From Spinacia oleracea (lineage: Eukaryota > Streptophyta > Magnoliopsida > Caryophyllales > Amaranthaceae), in the NCBI RefSeq assembly GCF_020520425.1, contig NC_079489.1, positions 81,102,810 through 81,166,809 on the forward strand: a stretch of DNA of 64,000 nt, read 5' to 3'. This document shows, piece after piece, positions 46,487 to 59,294 of this stretch. The translations under genes were made by a program, and so were the position numbers. Numbering within the stretch: position 1 is the first letter of the stretch; every line of letters starts with the position of its first letter. The notes beneath the pieces are model-generated. The model did no database searches, was not told the DNA's origin, and was given only the letters and a program-made list of their open reading frames with translations.

Positions 46487-49000
46487 TTATGTATTCATAG
46501 CATATTTTAGCATGATTTATTTGTTTTTGCTGTTGTCGAATTTTTTGGGAATTTTTGTTGAATTTTCGGATTTATTATGGATTATTGGATGAATTGCATA
46601 TTAAAGTCTGATTTCAAAAAGATTCGATTTTTCGACTTTTCGACTTTTCAAACCCTAATCTGATTGAAAACGATTTTCTAAGATCAACTCATGGGAACGG
46701 AATTGCAAAAACAGTCCTCGAAGTGTCTTTTTTTGGGCGTTTTTGTTAATTTTTTAATAAAAATTAAAAGTGTCGGAAAGTAATTCAATTTAAAGGTCAA
46801 CCTCAACAACTCGGAATTGCTTGATATTCTGACACGATGTCACTGGGTATATTCTTGATCTATGGTAAAAATTTTAGATTTTTTCGATAATTATAAACCC
46901 TAATTTCTCTTTCCCCAAATTCATAAAATTTAGATCCTTAATTGATTTTTAAATAATTTAGGTCTAATAATTCGGTTAATTGGGAAAGGGAATATAATAT
47001 CATGGGTCAGTGGCTAATTTTAAAAAAAATTATTGGATTAAAATTTTGAATGGTTTCGTTAATTTTAATCGCACTTAAACCTAATTATTAAAATCTGAAA
47101 TTTAAATGTTAAAGAACGATTTAAAGTTTTGGATTTTATTATTTGAAAGTTCAAATTTTTAGTTGATTCGTTCGTTCTTAAAATTTGAATTAATGTTAGC
47201 CTTGTTTTAATATTTTACGAAATTGGATTGTCGTTAAGTTTATTGAATCGTAAAAACCGTTATTTTTCGAAAATAAAAATCGTAACCTTTTTTTATGAAA
47301 AATAACATTAATGCAAAGTTCGTGAAATTAAATTTTTTTTTTAATTAAGTTGGTCCGTAGTACGAACCAAAGGCACGAACACAAGGGTAGGGTGGGCGTA
47401 TGGCTCGACGAGCCATGCGGGCTGCCATGCCTGTGCCGAGCCGCAGCGACGCGGGCAGCAGCAAGCGAGCTGCATGCCGCGCGCGCGCTGGGCGAGGAAA
47501 GGGCAAGCAAGGCAGCGCCTTGGCTTGCGAGTGCTGCGAGCGAAGCAAGGCATGAAGCCTGCGACGCGCAGCGCAGGGACGAGCACGACGAAGCGCGTAG
47601 GGCAGCGACGAGCTGTGGGGACGCGCGCGCGCCAGGCTGCGAGGTGTGCGAGCTTGCTCGTGTGCCTCGTAGGCCACACACAATGCTACGATGGGCTGGG
47701 CGCAAGCCTAGCCCAAGCACGCACTTGGACATTTTTCTTAAAAATTGTTTATTTCATTAGGCTTGACATGTTTGCATTAATTTGGGCTAACGGGATATTT
47801 AATTTAATATTTTTTTACTTGGGTTGGGCCGCGAGTTTTAATTTAATATTTTATAATTAATTATCCGGAATAATTATTGGTTTGAGTGGGAGCCACCAAA
47901 TGAAATTAAAATGAAATAATTATTTTTAATTATTTTCGTAGGTCGCATTATTTTTAATTAAATTCAATTTTAATTAGAATAAAGTCTAAGGATTAATAAT
48001 TTGGAAATTGATTAATCTTTTAGGACGCGTTTATGTGAACGTGAATTTTAATTAATTCACGTAAATACTTGCATAATTATATGGGTCGTTCGTTTTAGTA
48101 TACGAATGGGTGAATGCATAGAATGTATATTTTATGTAATGCAGGTACTCCAAGTGACTAGTATGGCCATTTAGGATAGTTAAATAAGGTCTGCAAACCG
48201 TTCTATCTTTGAATGTAAAGTTTTAAATATGGTCTGCGAACCATGGAAATTTTGATGTAATTTTATTATTTTCAAGTATTTCTAAGTTTAGAACTTTAAG
48301 TTAGCAATTGAACGAAGATTCAAGACGATGCCAAGCTAACAAGATGGTGATGAAGATTGGATGCTTCAAGACAAGATGTTTTGGGCCATACTAGTTCACC
48401 AATTATTTATGCATTTTGATATATATTATGCTTGAATGTATGTATGTATACTTTGCATGAATAGGTTGTTTCGTATGACTCGATTAGATAAGTTCACTAA
48501 ATAATCGAACCAACATAGAAACAACTAGGTCCAAAGTAATATTGAGTTTAAAATTGCCTTCCAAATCAAGCACTTACAAAAATCTAAGGATCTAAGGTAG
48601 TAGGTTTACGCCAAAGCGAGGTGCTATTTTAGTTAACTTAGGTGGTAAGGCGTCCCAAAGGAGCACGTTGATTGTGGTTTCAACTCAAACAACAATGGCA
48701 TTAAGTTGTGGCAATGGGATAAATTATGGTATTAATTTATTAACCAAGAGTAATTTTGAGATTACTAGCAATAGGTTTTTCTTACCTAGAATCTTAAACT
48801 ACTTAAGACATGCCAAAGCTGCTTAAGGATTTAGGACTTTTGGGGTCTTGGAATCGTTGCATTCATTTTTGGACCATGTTTTGCTTTTGCATGAATGAAA
48901 TGTTTAATAGCTTTAATGATTGCATGTTAGCTTTTATTTCAAAGTTATTAAAGTTATGAATGGTTATTTATTGCAAATTCTTTTCAAATGTAGTAATCAA
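46487..49000 (+). other. Long 5' leader of Copia B
   Basis: About 2.5 kb without a supported gene. It includes a GC-rich low-complexity island (about 47390-47700) that is open in many frames, and a pair of ATGGTCTGCGAACCAT-like dyads (48182-48202 and 48235-48256). The layout parallels the leader of Copia A. Confidence 0.65.
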
Positions 49001-52000
49001 ATGGCCGCAAACAATAACAACACTATCAACCTGCGTTCAATTCTCGACAAAGAGAAGTTGAATGGCAACAATTTCCTCAACTGGCAAAGGAACATGCAAA
49101 TAGTTCTTATGCATGAGGAAAAGGAATAAGTCCTTGAGGAAGAGTTACCGGAAGAGGTTGGGCCGGAGGTAACTCAAGCTGCCCTTAAAAATTGGATTCA
49201 GGCCAACAGGGATGTCAAATGTGTGATGCTTGCATCCATGAGTCCTGAACTTCAGAAAACGTTCATTAACTCGGATGCTTACCAAATCATCTCAGAGTCA
49301 TGTTTCAGGACCAAGCCAGAATCGAAAGATTCGAGACTCAGAGGTTGATCCTTGAGACTAAGCTCAAGAAAGGAGAACCAGTGAGCCCACATGTTCTTAA
49401 AATGATTGGACTCTTTGAGAAAATAAGAGCTCTAGATTCTGACGTCTCAAATGAAATGGCTATTGACATCATTCTCCATTCGCTTCATAGTGGATATGAT
49501 CAGTTCAAGTTGAATTACAACATGAACAGCATGGAGAAAACTCTTTCTGAGCTTCACGGTATGCTGAAAACCGCTGAAAAGACGCTCAAGCAAGAGAATA
49601 AGCACGATGTGCTTATGGTGCGTAAGGGCAAGAACTTCAAGAAATCAGGCAAGAATAAGGGCAAGAAAGGTAAGGGCAAGGCTACGCCCTCATCCAAGTC
49701 CAACGGCACCAGTTCTGGTAAACAGAAGAGGGTGACTCGTTCTCCTGCCGACCCTGAATGCTTCTACTGCAAGAAGAAGGGGCATTGTAAGAGGGATTGC
49801 TTGAAGAGAAAGGAAGATGAGAAGAACGGGACCGTTGCTTCTACTTAAGGTATATATGTTATACATTGTAATCTTGTTAATTCTACTTCTTGGGTATTAG
49901 ATACTGGTTGTGGCTCACACTTATGTTCCGATTCGCAGGGACTAAGGAGAAGTAGAAGGCTTGATAAAGGCGAGATGGATCTACGCGTGGGAAATGGAGC
50001 ACGGATTGCTGCATTAGCCGTAGGATCTTGTTTTATTTCTTTGCCTAGTGGTTTTGTTTTGGAACTAGAAAACTGTTACTATGTTCTTAGTATCACCAGA
50101 AACATTATTTCCGTTTCAAGTTTGGATTCTAAAGGTTTTAGTTTTCAATTTAAAGACAATAGTTGTTCTTTTGGAATGTTTTATGGTACAGCACAACAAG
50201 AAAATGGTCTATATGTGCTAGATACGAGCAAACACATTTATAACATATATACTAAAAAGGCTAAAACTGGTGATTCAGATCTCACATTTCTGTGGCATTG
50301 TCGATTAGGCCATATAAACACAAAGCGCATGGAATTACTTCAACGAAAGGGAATTCTAGAATCATTCGACTTAGAGAAGATTGATCAATGCGAATCTTGT
50401 TTACTTGGCAAAATGACAAAGCAACCTTTCGCAAAGGTCGGAGAAAGAGCAAGAGAACTACTAGGGCTAATACTTACGGACGTATGTGGGCCTATGAGTA
50501 CGAAAGCTAGAGGTGAGTTCAGCTATTTCATAACGTTTACGGACGATTTCAGTAGATATGGCTATATTTACTTAATGAAACACAAGTCTGAATCGTTTGA
50601 GAAATTCTGAGAATTTCAAAATGAAGTAGAGAATCAACATGGAAAGAAAATCAAAGCTCTAAGATCGGATCGAGGAGGTGAATATCTTAGCCACCAGTTT
50701 GATGACCATCTAAAAGAATGCGGTATTCTTTCTGAATTGACTGCTCCGGGGACACCTCAATGGAATGGAGTGTCGGAACGGAGAAACAGGACCTTACTCG
50801 ATATGGTCAGGTTAATGATGGGTCAAGCCGAACTTCCTTTACAATTTTGGGGACATGCGTTGCAAACTGTAGCACTCACACTGAATCGTGCTCCGTCAAA
50901 AGCTGTTGAAAAGAATCCATACGAATTATGGATTGGGAAACATCCAAAGTTGTCTTTTCTGAAGATTTGGGGTTGCGAGGCATATGTCAAGCGATTAATT
51001 TCGAACAAGCTCGAACCAAAATCTGACAAGTGTTTCTTCGTTGGGTATCCAAAATAAACAAAGGGGTATTATTTCTACAACAAGTCAGACAACAAGGTTT
51101 TCGTTGCTCATGACGGTGTCCTTTTTGGAAAGAAATCATATTTCCAAATTGACAAGTGGGAGAATAACAGACCTCGAAGAGATTCGAGAAGAACAACGAA
51201 CTAAGAACTCTTTAGAAGCAATTCAGGTTGATAAACCTCCAAGGTCTTTAGAAAAGCCAGTGGGAGTAGTTCCTCAAAACGTTGTTGCCCCTCGTAAGTC
51301 AAGTAGAACTATATTTCAGCCGGACAGATGGACAGGCGTCCTCTTGACTGAAAACTTAAAGGTTCTCATATTGGATAGTGATGAACCAATGACTTACAAG
51401 CAAGCTATGATGAGCCCAAGCTCCACTAAATGGTTAGAGGCCATGAAATCTGAAATAGACTCCATGTCTGAAAATCAAGTCTGTGATTTGGTTGATTTGC
51501 CGGATGGGTTTACACCTATCGGATGCAAATGGGTCTTCAAGTTGAAGAAAGACAAAGATGGAATTGTATACATATACAAGGCTAGATTGGTAGCAAAAGG
51601 TTACAGGCAAGTTCACGGTGTTGACTACGATGAAACCTTTTCTCCAGTCGCGATGCTTAAGTCTATTCGGATAATCCTTGCGATTGCCTCTTTTCATGAC
51701 TATGAAATATGGCAAATGGATGTCAAAACTGCCTTCTTGAATGGTGTTCTTGAAGAGACTGTGTTTATGACGCAGCAGGAGGGTTTTGTCGATCAAAAGA
51801 ACCAAGGAAAGGTATGCAAGCTTAAGAAGTCCATCTACGGACTAAAGCAGGCATCAAGGAGTTGGAATAAACGATTTGATGAAGCAGTCAATAAGTTTGG
51901 CTTCATCAAGAATCAGGACGAATCTTGTGTATACAAGAAGGTCAGTGGGAGAAAAATTGCATTCCTAGTCTTGTATGTTGATGACATACTGCTTATTGGA

Positions 52001-52963
52001 AATGACATTCCTATGTTGGAGTCTGTAAAGACTTGGCTTGGAAAGTGTTTCTCAATGAAGTACTTAGGATAGGCACAGTACATATTGGGCATCAAGATCT
52101 ATAGGGATAGATCTAAGAGGATGATTGGACTAAGTCAGAGCACTTACATTGACAAAGTGCTAGCTAGGTTCAATATGATGGAAGCCAATGGAGGCCATCT
52201 ACCCATGTCACATGGCACATATCTAAGCAAGAGTCAGTGTCCTAGAACATCTGATGAGCATAGAAAGATGAGTGGAATTCCATACGCTTCGGCTATTGGA
52301 TCCATCATGTATGCTATGATTTGTACAAGGCCGGATGTTTTGTTCGCACTCAGTGCAACGAGCAGGTACCAGTCAGAACCAGGTGAGGCACATTGGACTG
52401 CTGCCAAGAACATCCTAAAGTACCTGAAAAGGACTAAGGATCAGTTTCTGATTTATGGTAGTACAGATGAGTTGATTGTTAAGGGCTCTACGGACGCAAT
52501 CTTTCAAACCGACAGAGATGATTTCAGATCACAGTCTGGTTTTGTGTTCTGCCTCAACGGCGGAGCAGTAACCTGGAAAAGTGCTAAGCAAAGCACCATT
52601 GCGGGTTCTACAACTGAAGCCGAGTACATTGCTGCCTCAGAAGCAGCAAAGGAAGCTGTTTGGATTCGGAAGTTCATCGGAGAACTTAGGGTTGTCCCCT
52701 CCATTAACGGACCAGTGGCTTTGTATTGCGGCAATAGCGGAGCCATTGCCCAGGCAAAGGAGCCTATGAGCCACCAGAAGTCCAAGCACGTACTGCGGCG
52801 ATTTCATATACTTTGAGAGATAGTTGAAAGAAAAGAAATCGAGATTTGCAAGGTTGGAACTGACGACAACGTTGCGGATCCATTGACTAAACCTTTGCCA
52901 CAAGTGAAACACAACGCACATGTAGCAACCATGGGAATCAAGCATGTTGGAGAATGGCTTTGA
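49001..52963 (+). pseudogene. Copia B gag-pol polyprotein gene, broken
   Basis: All Copia domains are visible in order: gag start MAANNNNTINLRS; knuckle CFYCKKKGHCKRDC near 49760; protease VLDTGCGSHLCSD (DTG at 49900-49908); integrase HHCC region (WHCRLGH, then CESCLLGK), [19 protein letters not shown] and [23 protein letters not shown] and YVDDILLIG near 51975; RNase H CGNSGAIAQAK; and a C-terminal HVATMGIKHVGEWL with a TGA at 52961-52963. Stops interrupt it at 49127, 49846, 50608, 51055, 52070 and 52814. Frame changes occur between 49130 and 49300 and near 51165. The element cannot make a polyprotein. Confidence 0.9.
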
Positions 52964-53805
52964 TTTTCTAAGTATTGTTTTAGAACATCTGTTAGATCTA
53001 TGTTTAAAACAATTGGTTTAACCATTTCATATTTATGAAATTTATTATTTCATATGTATTTAATTTTGGTTTAGTATTAAATGATAAGTCCATGTGATTC
53101 AAATCATTCAAATGGGATGTCAAGATGGATTCTTCGACAAAGAAACACCCATAAGTGAGATTGAATATTGAAGTCACAAAGGATCCCTAATCCAGGTCAT
53201 TGGTCATCATTGAAAGATGGACGACCAATGACTAATGAAGATTAGATTGCAAGTAGATTTTTTAGTTCTGTTTCTTGAACTAGAGTGACTGGATGTCAGA
53301 ATCTTTTTCATAGATACTTATTGGATCTTGTATCGGATTGACCATGAGAACACTTTAAGAGATTAAAGTCATGTCATAGGTAGTTCTCATTAATGGTGAT
53401 TAGAAACCGTTCCTCAGAACATGAGCGATTATATCTGCTCGTTTCAGAATTAGTTCGCTTTGATGCTAGCTAAACGTCGCACCGTAAAAGGAGGCTATAA
53501 AAGTAGTTATTGGGCGTACTATAAATCAAAGTGAGTGTTCTTAGATTGCAAGAATGGATTGTCCTCCTATCTTTGATAGGATATGGTGTTGTTGTGTAAC
53601 AAGGCCTCTCGGAGAGTTAAACACTGTAAAATGCATGGCCGTGCTCAGAATGGTTAAGGCTTAACCTTCTGTAAAAGTTTAACAGTTGAGCTCTGTAATC
53701 CGAGAAACACTTTTGGACCTAATAAGGATGGCTTGGATCTTACCTTATGTTCAGTAAGTAACACTAAGTGACAAAGGAATGTGAATGCACACTTGTCTGA
53801 ATGAC
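52964..53805 (+). other. 3' non-coding region of Copia B
   Basis: No gene is seen. Its sequence resembles, on the opposite strand, the 3' region of Copia A (about 105-1000), consistent with a related family. Confidence 0.65.
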
Positions 53806-53816
53806 AAGTGGGAGAC
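53806..53816 (+). other. Polypurine tract of Copia B
   Basis: AAGTGGGAGAC directly before the 3' LTR start TGAAGGATATATG. Confidence 0.85.
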
Positions 53817-53965
53817 TGAAGGATATATGTCCTTCACCCAAGGTGCATTAAGTCTAATACCAAGGTTCAGATTAATTGCGAACAATTAACTTAGTGAGAT
53901 CAAGTGATCGGAACAGCTAGATGGAGCAATGCTTCCGATCAGTGAGTTCTAATGAATATTAAGCT
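53817..53965 (+). repeat. 3' LTR of Copia B, left part
   Basis: It matches the first ~130 bp of the 5' LTR, then ends with AAGCT (53961-53965), the target duplication of Copia C. Confidence 0.88.
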
Positions 53966-54779
53966 TGTTGCGATTAAAGCGAAAATTAGAACAAACTTAT
54001 CTGATTCGATGAACTGAACGAAGAAAAATTGTTGCGTCGTGGACACCCACTGTCCTAAAAGAGGATTCCGCGCTACCTCCCGGTGCAGTAGAACAGAATG
54101 CGGTCGCCCTCCAGGATTAGCGCAACTCCGACGTTGTGTGCACTCACAAAGCCGGATGGAGTCAGAACGTATACCCAAAACCGAGAGCAATTTTTGTGTG
54201 AGAGTAAGAATGTGTTTTCGTATTTTGTGTGTATGATTTTTTTGTGAGAAGGGAACTGAAACTCTGATTTAAATAATTAGAAGGAAAGCATTGCAACAGC
54301 CAAAAACGGCTGAGGGAATGAATGTTGCAACAGCCAGAAAACGGTCAAAAACATTGATCATAGTAACGGACGTAATTAATGGCATTTAATCCAACGGTTA
54401 CGTAATCAATACAGATTCCCGTAACAGTGACTTGCGCAAACCGGTCCAGTTACCAAAAAGAACAGGGTTGACCCACAAAACCCACCCCACGCCCGCGAAC
54501 CGCATTCCCAAGAGCCCAAGTACCAAGTACCAAGGCCCAAGTACCAAGTACCAAGGCCCAAGGCCCACGGCCCACGGCCCGCGGCCCGCGCCCGGCCCGG
54601 CGCGCGCGCGCGTGTGTGTGATGTGTCCACCCATACCATTCTCACACTTTCTTAAACAAGAGTTACACTCATTCCCCAATTAATAAACAAGAGGAATATG
54701 AAGAGTTTTTCCAATGTGGGACTCTTGAATTTTCACTCACCCTTTTTTCCTTTGTGTTTCCCAATGAGAATTTCCAACA
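53966..54779 (-). repeat. 3' LTR of Copia C
   Basis: TGTTGCGATT to TTTCCAACA on the plus strand. It contains a GC-rich stretch with tandem CCAAGTACCAAGTAC repeats and a (GC)n/(GT)n run near 54600-54620. Confidence 0.92.
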
Positions 54780-54791
54780 ATCCCCCACAGG
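54780..54791 (-). other. Polypurine tract of Copia C
   Basis: The minus strand reads CCTGTGGGGGAT immediately before the LTR start TGTTGGAAATTC. Confidence 0.85.
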
Positions 54792-55340
54792 TTCGAATAT
54801 GCGGAAAAGAAAGAAAAGAAAGGAGAAGGATATTGGTTTTGGGCAAAACAAAACAATTGAATAGGTGTCAATGTCTTTCGACTTGAATTAACACTTAGTG
54901 ACATTTAAGCTATGATCTCTTTCCTACCAAGTGAATTTCGTATTGAACTTGATAGGGAGATAGAAACCCGTCACTTAAAGCACGCAACTGAAAATGTATG
55001 ACATTCTGACTCCGCGAATAAAGTGACGCCTTATACTGGCCATACGTCCGACCTGGATATGCTCATAGGTGCTCTAGAGAATAGCCCACATCGCAATTCT
55101 CATAGGAAGCGGCCACACTTCCACACCTACGTAGGTGAATCCCATCAAGTGTGAGCTACATTCACACCACCAAACATATGGTATGGGTTCATTAAGAGCC
55201 GTATGCTCAACCTCTTTCCTATTGTAGCAAGCACATTATAACATCTAGGGGATGGACAAAAAATAAAATTTTGTGCTTCCGAATTATAACAATAATGTCG
55301 TCCTTTGAACTCTGTGAGTAGGAGTTCATTATTTTACAAT
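54792..55340 (-). other. 3' non-coding region of Copia C
   Basis: About 550 bp between the gag-pol stop and the purine tract, with no supported gene. Confidence 0.7.
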
Positions 55341-58300
55341 TCATTCAACGGGCTTCAGGCCCATCCCTTCCGATGTTTCCAAAACTAGTTTTCTACATAG
55401 GCCTTTCGTTAACGGATCCGCAATGTTCATTTCAGACTTTACATAGTCTAGTGATATCACCCCACTTGACAACAATTCTTTGATGGCCTTGTGCCTCAAA
55501 CGAATGTGCCTTTTCTTCCCATTGTAGGCATGGTTGTTTGCCACAGCAATAGCCGCTTGCGAATCACAATGAAGTGCAACTGAAGGAGCTGGCTTCCCCC
55601 ACAGCGGAATATCTGCAAGCACATTTCTCAACCATTCTGCCTCATGACCTGCCAATTCAAGAGCAATAAACTCAGATTCCATAGTAGACATAGCAGTACA
55701 AGATTGTTTACAAGATTTCCAAGACATAGCTCCACCCCCTAGGGTGAAAACATAACCACTGGTAGAGTTAATTTCATCATTGCCAGAAACCCAGTTAGCA
55801 TCACAATAGCCTTCCAAAACTCCTGGAAACTTGGAGTAGTGCAAACTCCAATCCATGGTACCCTTAAGGTACCTGAGCAATCTCTTCAAAGCATCCCAAT
55901 GTTCATGACTTGGGTTATGAGTATACCTGCTTAATCTACTCACAGAATAAGCAATGTCAGGTCTAGTGTAGTTCATCAGAAACATAACACTACCAATAAT
56001 CTTAGCATATTCAGATTGGCTAACAGGATCACCATTATTTTTCCTTAAGTGGATGCTTGGATCATAGGGAGTCCTAACTGGATCGACGTCAAAAGAGTTA
56101 AATTTTTTAAGTAACTTTTCAACATAGTGAGCTTGGCTAAGACAAATGCCATTTGGAGTTCTCTTGATTTTCACTCCTAAAATCACATCTGCCTCACCCA
56201 TATCTTTCATTTCAAACTTAGAACTTAGAAAACTTTTTGTCTCATTTACTCGATCCAAATTAGTCCCAAAAATTAACATATCATCCACATAAAGACAAAT
56301 AATCACACAACCATCAGAATCATGCTTAGAGTAAACACAAGAATCACCTTCATTTACATGGAACCCATTACCTGTCATAGTCTTGTCAAATTTGTCATGC
56401 CATTGCTTTGGAGCTTGCTTAAGCCCATACAAGGACTTGACTAATTTACAAACCTTATTCTCTTGACCAGGAACAACAAACCCTTCCGGTTGAACCATGT
56501 AAATTTCCTCATCCAAATCACCATTTAAAAATGCAGTTTTAACATCCATTTGATGCACAACAAGATCATGAATGCAAGCAAGAGCAATCAAAGTTCTAAT
56601 AGTAGCAATTTTAGTGACAGGAGAATAAGTATCAAAATAATCAATACCATGCCTTTGGGTGAATCCCCTTACCACAATTCTAGCCTTATACTTGTGAATG
56701 GATCCAGTGGATTTCAATTTTTTCCTAAAGATCCATTTACAAGTAATGGGCTTGCAACCCCTAGGCAGATCAACCAACTCCCAAGTATTGTTACTTAGGA
56801 TTGACTGAAGTTCACTATCTATTGCCTCTTTCCAAAACACTGCATCAACAGATTTCATAGCCTCTTCATAGGTCCTAGGATCATCTTCCAAAATAAAGAC
56901 ATAAACAAAGTCATCATCAATCAAGTAAGGTTCAGTTAAGAAAGCAGTAATAAAATCATCACCATAACTGGTTTCCTTTCTTGCCCTCTTGCTCCTCCTT
57001 GGCTCCAATTCAGAATTCACATCAGAGGTGGGAGGAGCAACAACAGGCATACTAGAAGAAGTGCTAGAAGAAGGCACATCATTGATACAAGATATTTTCA
57101 AAGGAAATACTGTTTCAAAAAACTCGGCATCTCTTGCCTCAATGATGTTACCACCTGCATAAGAATTGTTAGCACCTTTAACAAGAAAACGATATGCAGC
57201 ACTTTGGTAAGCATAACCAATAAAAATACAATCAACCGTTTTAGGACCAATCTTGTCCCTTTTGAAGCTGGGTATAGCAACCTTTGCTAGACACCCCCAC
57301 ACTTTCAAATAACTTAGGTTAGGTGCACGACCCTTCCATATTTCGTATGGAGTCTTGTCTAGCTTCTTGTGAGGTACCCTGTTTAAAACATGACAAGCAG
57401 ATAATATAGCTTCCCCCCACATGTTATCAGAAAACCCAGAACTAATAAGCATAGAATTCATCATGTTCTTCAATGTTCTGTTCTTCCTTTCAGCAATCCC
57501 GTTCTGCTCGGGTGTGTAGGGAGCCGTTGTCTCATGAATGATCCCATTCTGCTCACAAAATGCCTTAAGAGTGTTAGGGTCATATTCACCACCCCTATCA
57601 CTCCTAAGTCTCTTGATCTTCCTATCAAGTTGGTTCTCCACTTCGGCCTTGTATTTGAGGAACATTTCCTCAGCCTCATCTTTTGACCTGAGAAGATAAA
57701 CCATGGTGAATCTTGAGCAGTCATCAACAAAAGTAATATAATACCTTTTACCACCCCTGCTCTCATAATTTTTAAAATCCCCCAAGTCACTATGAACAAG
57801 CTCTAGTACTTTAGTTTGTCTATCTATTGATTTAAATGGCTTCTTTGCAAACTTGGCCTCAACACATACTTCACATTTTGCAAAATCAGTTTTAGAAAAA
57901 CTGGGGATCAAGTTAAGTTGTTTAAGCCTTTTAATTGAAGCAATGTTAAGATGACCCAACCTTGCATGCCATAAATCAATAGACTCAGCAATATAAACAG
58001 AAGAAGTACTAGCATTCTTATTCATAATTTCAAGTTTGACATCAAGAGTAAATAAACCCCCATTACAGAAACCCTTTCCCACAAACTCCCCATTATGAGT
58101 AATAACAAGCCTATCAGAATCAAATGAAAGCTTCAATCCAGCCTTAATTAGCAAGCTACCAGAAATCAGGTTCCTACGCATTTCTGGAACATGCAACACA
58201 TTGGTAAGAGTAATAAGTTTTCCAGAGGTAAGAGTGAGAACGATCTTCCCTTTGCCTTGAACAGTTGCAGAAGCTGAATTACCCATGAAGACATTTTCAC

Positions 58301-59276
58301 CATCAGTTTTTTCGTAGGTAGTGAACATGTCTTTGTTGGTGCAGATATGTCTCGTTGCTCCAGTATCAACGATCCATTCAGCAACATTACCTGTCAAGTT
58401 AGCTTCTGAAACAACAGCAACAAAATGGTTAGGATTAGAAACTTCATTAGTTTCAGCAAGGTTGGCTTGGTTCTGATCCGACTTCTTCTTGGATCTGCAA
58501 TCTACAGACTTGTGACCAGTTTTCCCACATTCAAAACACTTGCCCTTGAACTTATACTTCATTGGTTTCCCTTGAGGCTTGAAAGGACTTCCCTTTCCCT
58601 TAAACTTTTCAGAATATGCATGAGGCTTAGGTTCTACAAGGTTAGCCTTAGCAGACCCGGAAAACACAGATTGACCCTTATCCTTAATACGATTTTCCTC
58701 CTCAATTTTCAGGTGGCCTACAAGCTCCTCTAAGGTAAGGTCCTTTTTCTTATGCATTAACTGATTACGAAAATCTTTCCAAGAGGGTGGGAGTTTCTCA
58801 ATTAAAACTATAGCAAGGGTAATATCACAAATACTCAAACCCTCGGCAGCCATAGCAATGCAAATATTTTCATAAGCATGAATCTGATCAATAATTGGTT
58901 TATCATCTTGGACTTGAAAAGCTAACCACTTACTGACACAATAACGCTTAGTACCAGCATCATCAGTTCCATATTTCTTTTCTAATGCATCCCAAATATC
59001 CCTAGCATGATTAAACCCCATATAGATATCAAGCAAAGTATTCGACATATGATGCAGCAACATGCCCTTACATGTCCTATCATCTTTTCTAAATTTCAAC
59101 TCAAAAGCATGCAATTCAGTTTCATCATCAGGTTCGACAACATCATCAAGCACATAAGCAATCTCAATTTGTTCTAAATAGAATCGCATCCTAACAGCCC
59201 AACGTTTATAATTCTTGCCATCAAGAGGTTCTAACTTAGACATATCAGGAATCATGAATTTGGAAGTCAAAGCCAT
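55341..59276 (-). CDS. Copia gag-pol polyprotein, intact
   Basis: A 1311-residue single-frame polyprotein of normal Copia length, with gag and pol in one frame. Domains in order: gag (about 1-240, with LDGKNYKRW at 19-26); zinc knuckle [14 protein letters not shown] (247-260); protease [12 protein letters not shown] (301-312, catalytic Asp304); integrase zinc-binding region WHARLGHLN (436-444) and CEVC (468-471); integrase core with Asp497, Asp560 and Glu596 ([21 protein letters not shown]); RT with [11 protein letters not shown] (910-920) and YVDDM (996-1000); RNase H with CDANW (1158-1162) and [13 protein letters not shown] (1236-1248); and ADPLTKGL near the end. It cuts its own polyprotein, copies the RNA and integrates the cDNA. 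The start lies only 18 bp from the 5' LTR, and no canonical tRNA site fits between. No stop or frameshift is present, and all catalytic residues I can check are there. Confidence 0.93.
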   Translation of the reverse strand: MALTSKFMIPDMSKLEPLDGKNYKRWAVRMRFYLEQIEIAYVLDDVVEPDDETELHAFELKFRKDDRTCKGMLLHHMSNTLLDIYMGFNHARDIWDALEKKYGTDDAGTKRYCVSKWLAFQVQDDKPIIDQIHAYENICIAMAAEGLSICDITLAIVLIEKLPPSWKDFRNQLMHKKKDLTLEELVGHLKIEEENRIKDKGQSVFSGSAKANLVEPKPHAYSEKFKGKGSPFKPQGKPMKYKFKGKCFECGKTGHKSVDCRSKKKSDQNQANLAETNEVSNPNHFVAVVSEANLTGNVAEWIVDTGATRHICTNKDMFTTYEKTDGENVFMGNSASATVQGKGKIVLTLTSGKLITLTNVLHVPEMRRNLISGSLLIKAGLKLSFDSDRLVITHNGEFVGKGFCNGGLFTLDVKLEIMNKNASTSSVYIAESIDLWHARLGHLNIASIKRLKQLNLIPSFSKTDFAKCEVCVEAKFAKKPFKSIDRQTKVLELVHSDLGDFKNYESRGGKRYYITFVDDCSRFTMVYLLRSKDEAEEMFLKYKAEVENQLDRKIKRLRSDRGGEYDPNTLKAFCEQNGIIHETTAPYTPEQNGIAERKNRTLKNMMNSMLISSGFSDNMWGEAILSACHVLNRVPHKKLDKTPYEIWKGRAPNLSYLKVWGCLAKVAIPSFKRDKIGPKTVDCIFIGYAYQSAAYRFLVKGANNSYAGGNIIEARDAEFFETVFPLKISCINDVPSSSTSSSMPVVAPPTSDVNSELEPRRSKRARKETSYGDDFITAFLTEPYLIDDDFVYVFILEDDPRTYEEAMKSVDAVFWKEAIDSELQSILSNNTWELVDLPRGCKPITCKWIFRKKLKSTGSIHKYKARIVVRGFTQRHGIDYFDTYSPVTKIATIRTLIALACIHDLVVHQMDVKTAFLNGDLDEEIYMVQPEGFVVPGQENKVCKLVKSLYGLKQAPKQWHDKFDKTMTGNGFHVNEGDSCVYSKHDSDGCVIICLYVDDMLIFGTNLDRVNETKSFLSSKFEMKDMGEADVILGVKIKRTPNGICLSQAHYVEKLLKKFNSFDVDPVRTPYDPSIHLRKNNGDPVSQSEYAKIIGSVMFLMNYTRPDIAYSVSRLSRYTHNPSHEHWDALKRLLRYLKGTMDWSLHYSKFPGVLEGYCDANWVSGNDEINSTSGYVFTLGGGAMSWKSCKQSCTAMSTMESEFIALELAGHEAEWLRNVLADIPLWGKPAPSVALHCDSQAAIAVANNHAYNGKKRHIRLRHKAIKELLSSGVISLDYVKSEMNIADPLTKGLCRKLVLETSEGMGLKPVE

Positions 59277-59279
59277 AAT

Positions 59280-59292
59280 AATCGTCTTTTAG
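59280..59292 (-). other. Putative non-canonical primer-binding region of Copia C
   Basis: The minus strand here reads CTAAAAGACGATT, two bases from the LTR end, with no TGG start. Its exact complement occurs in the same sense strand of the 5' LTR (59396-59384). This 13-nt self-complementarity is either a fold-back priming arrangement or a regulatory stem. Confidence 0.5.
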
Positions 59293-59294
59293 AT

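Noticed and set aside
47328..47860. Overlapping ORFs of 112-136 codons
   Set aside because: Same explanation: GC-rich repeat-like island in the Copia B leader, open in many frames with no recognisable domain.
54398..54683. Overlapping 79-93-codon ORFs on both strands
   Set aside because: They cover the GC-rich tandem part of the Copia C LTR and are duplicated in the other LTR at 59724-59976.
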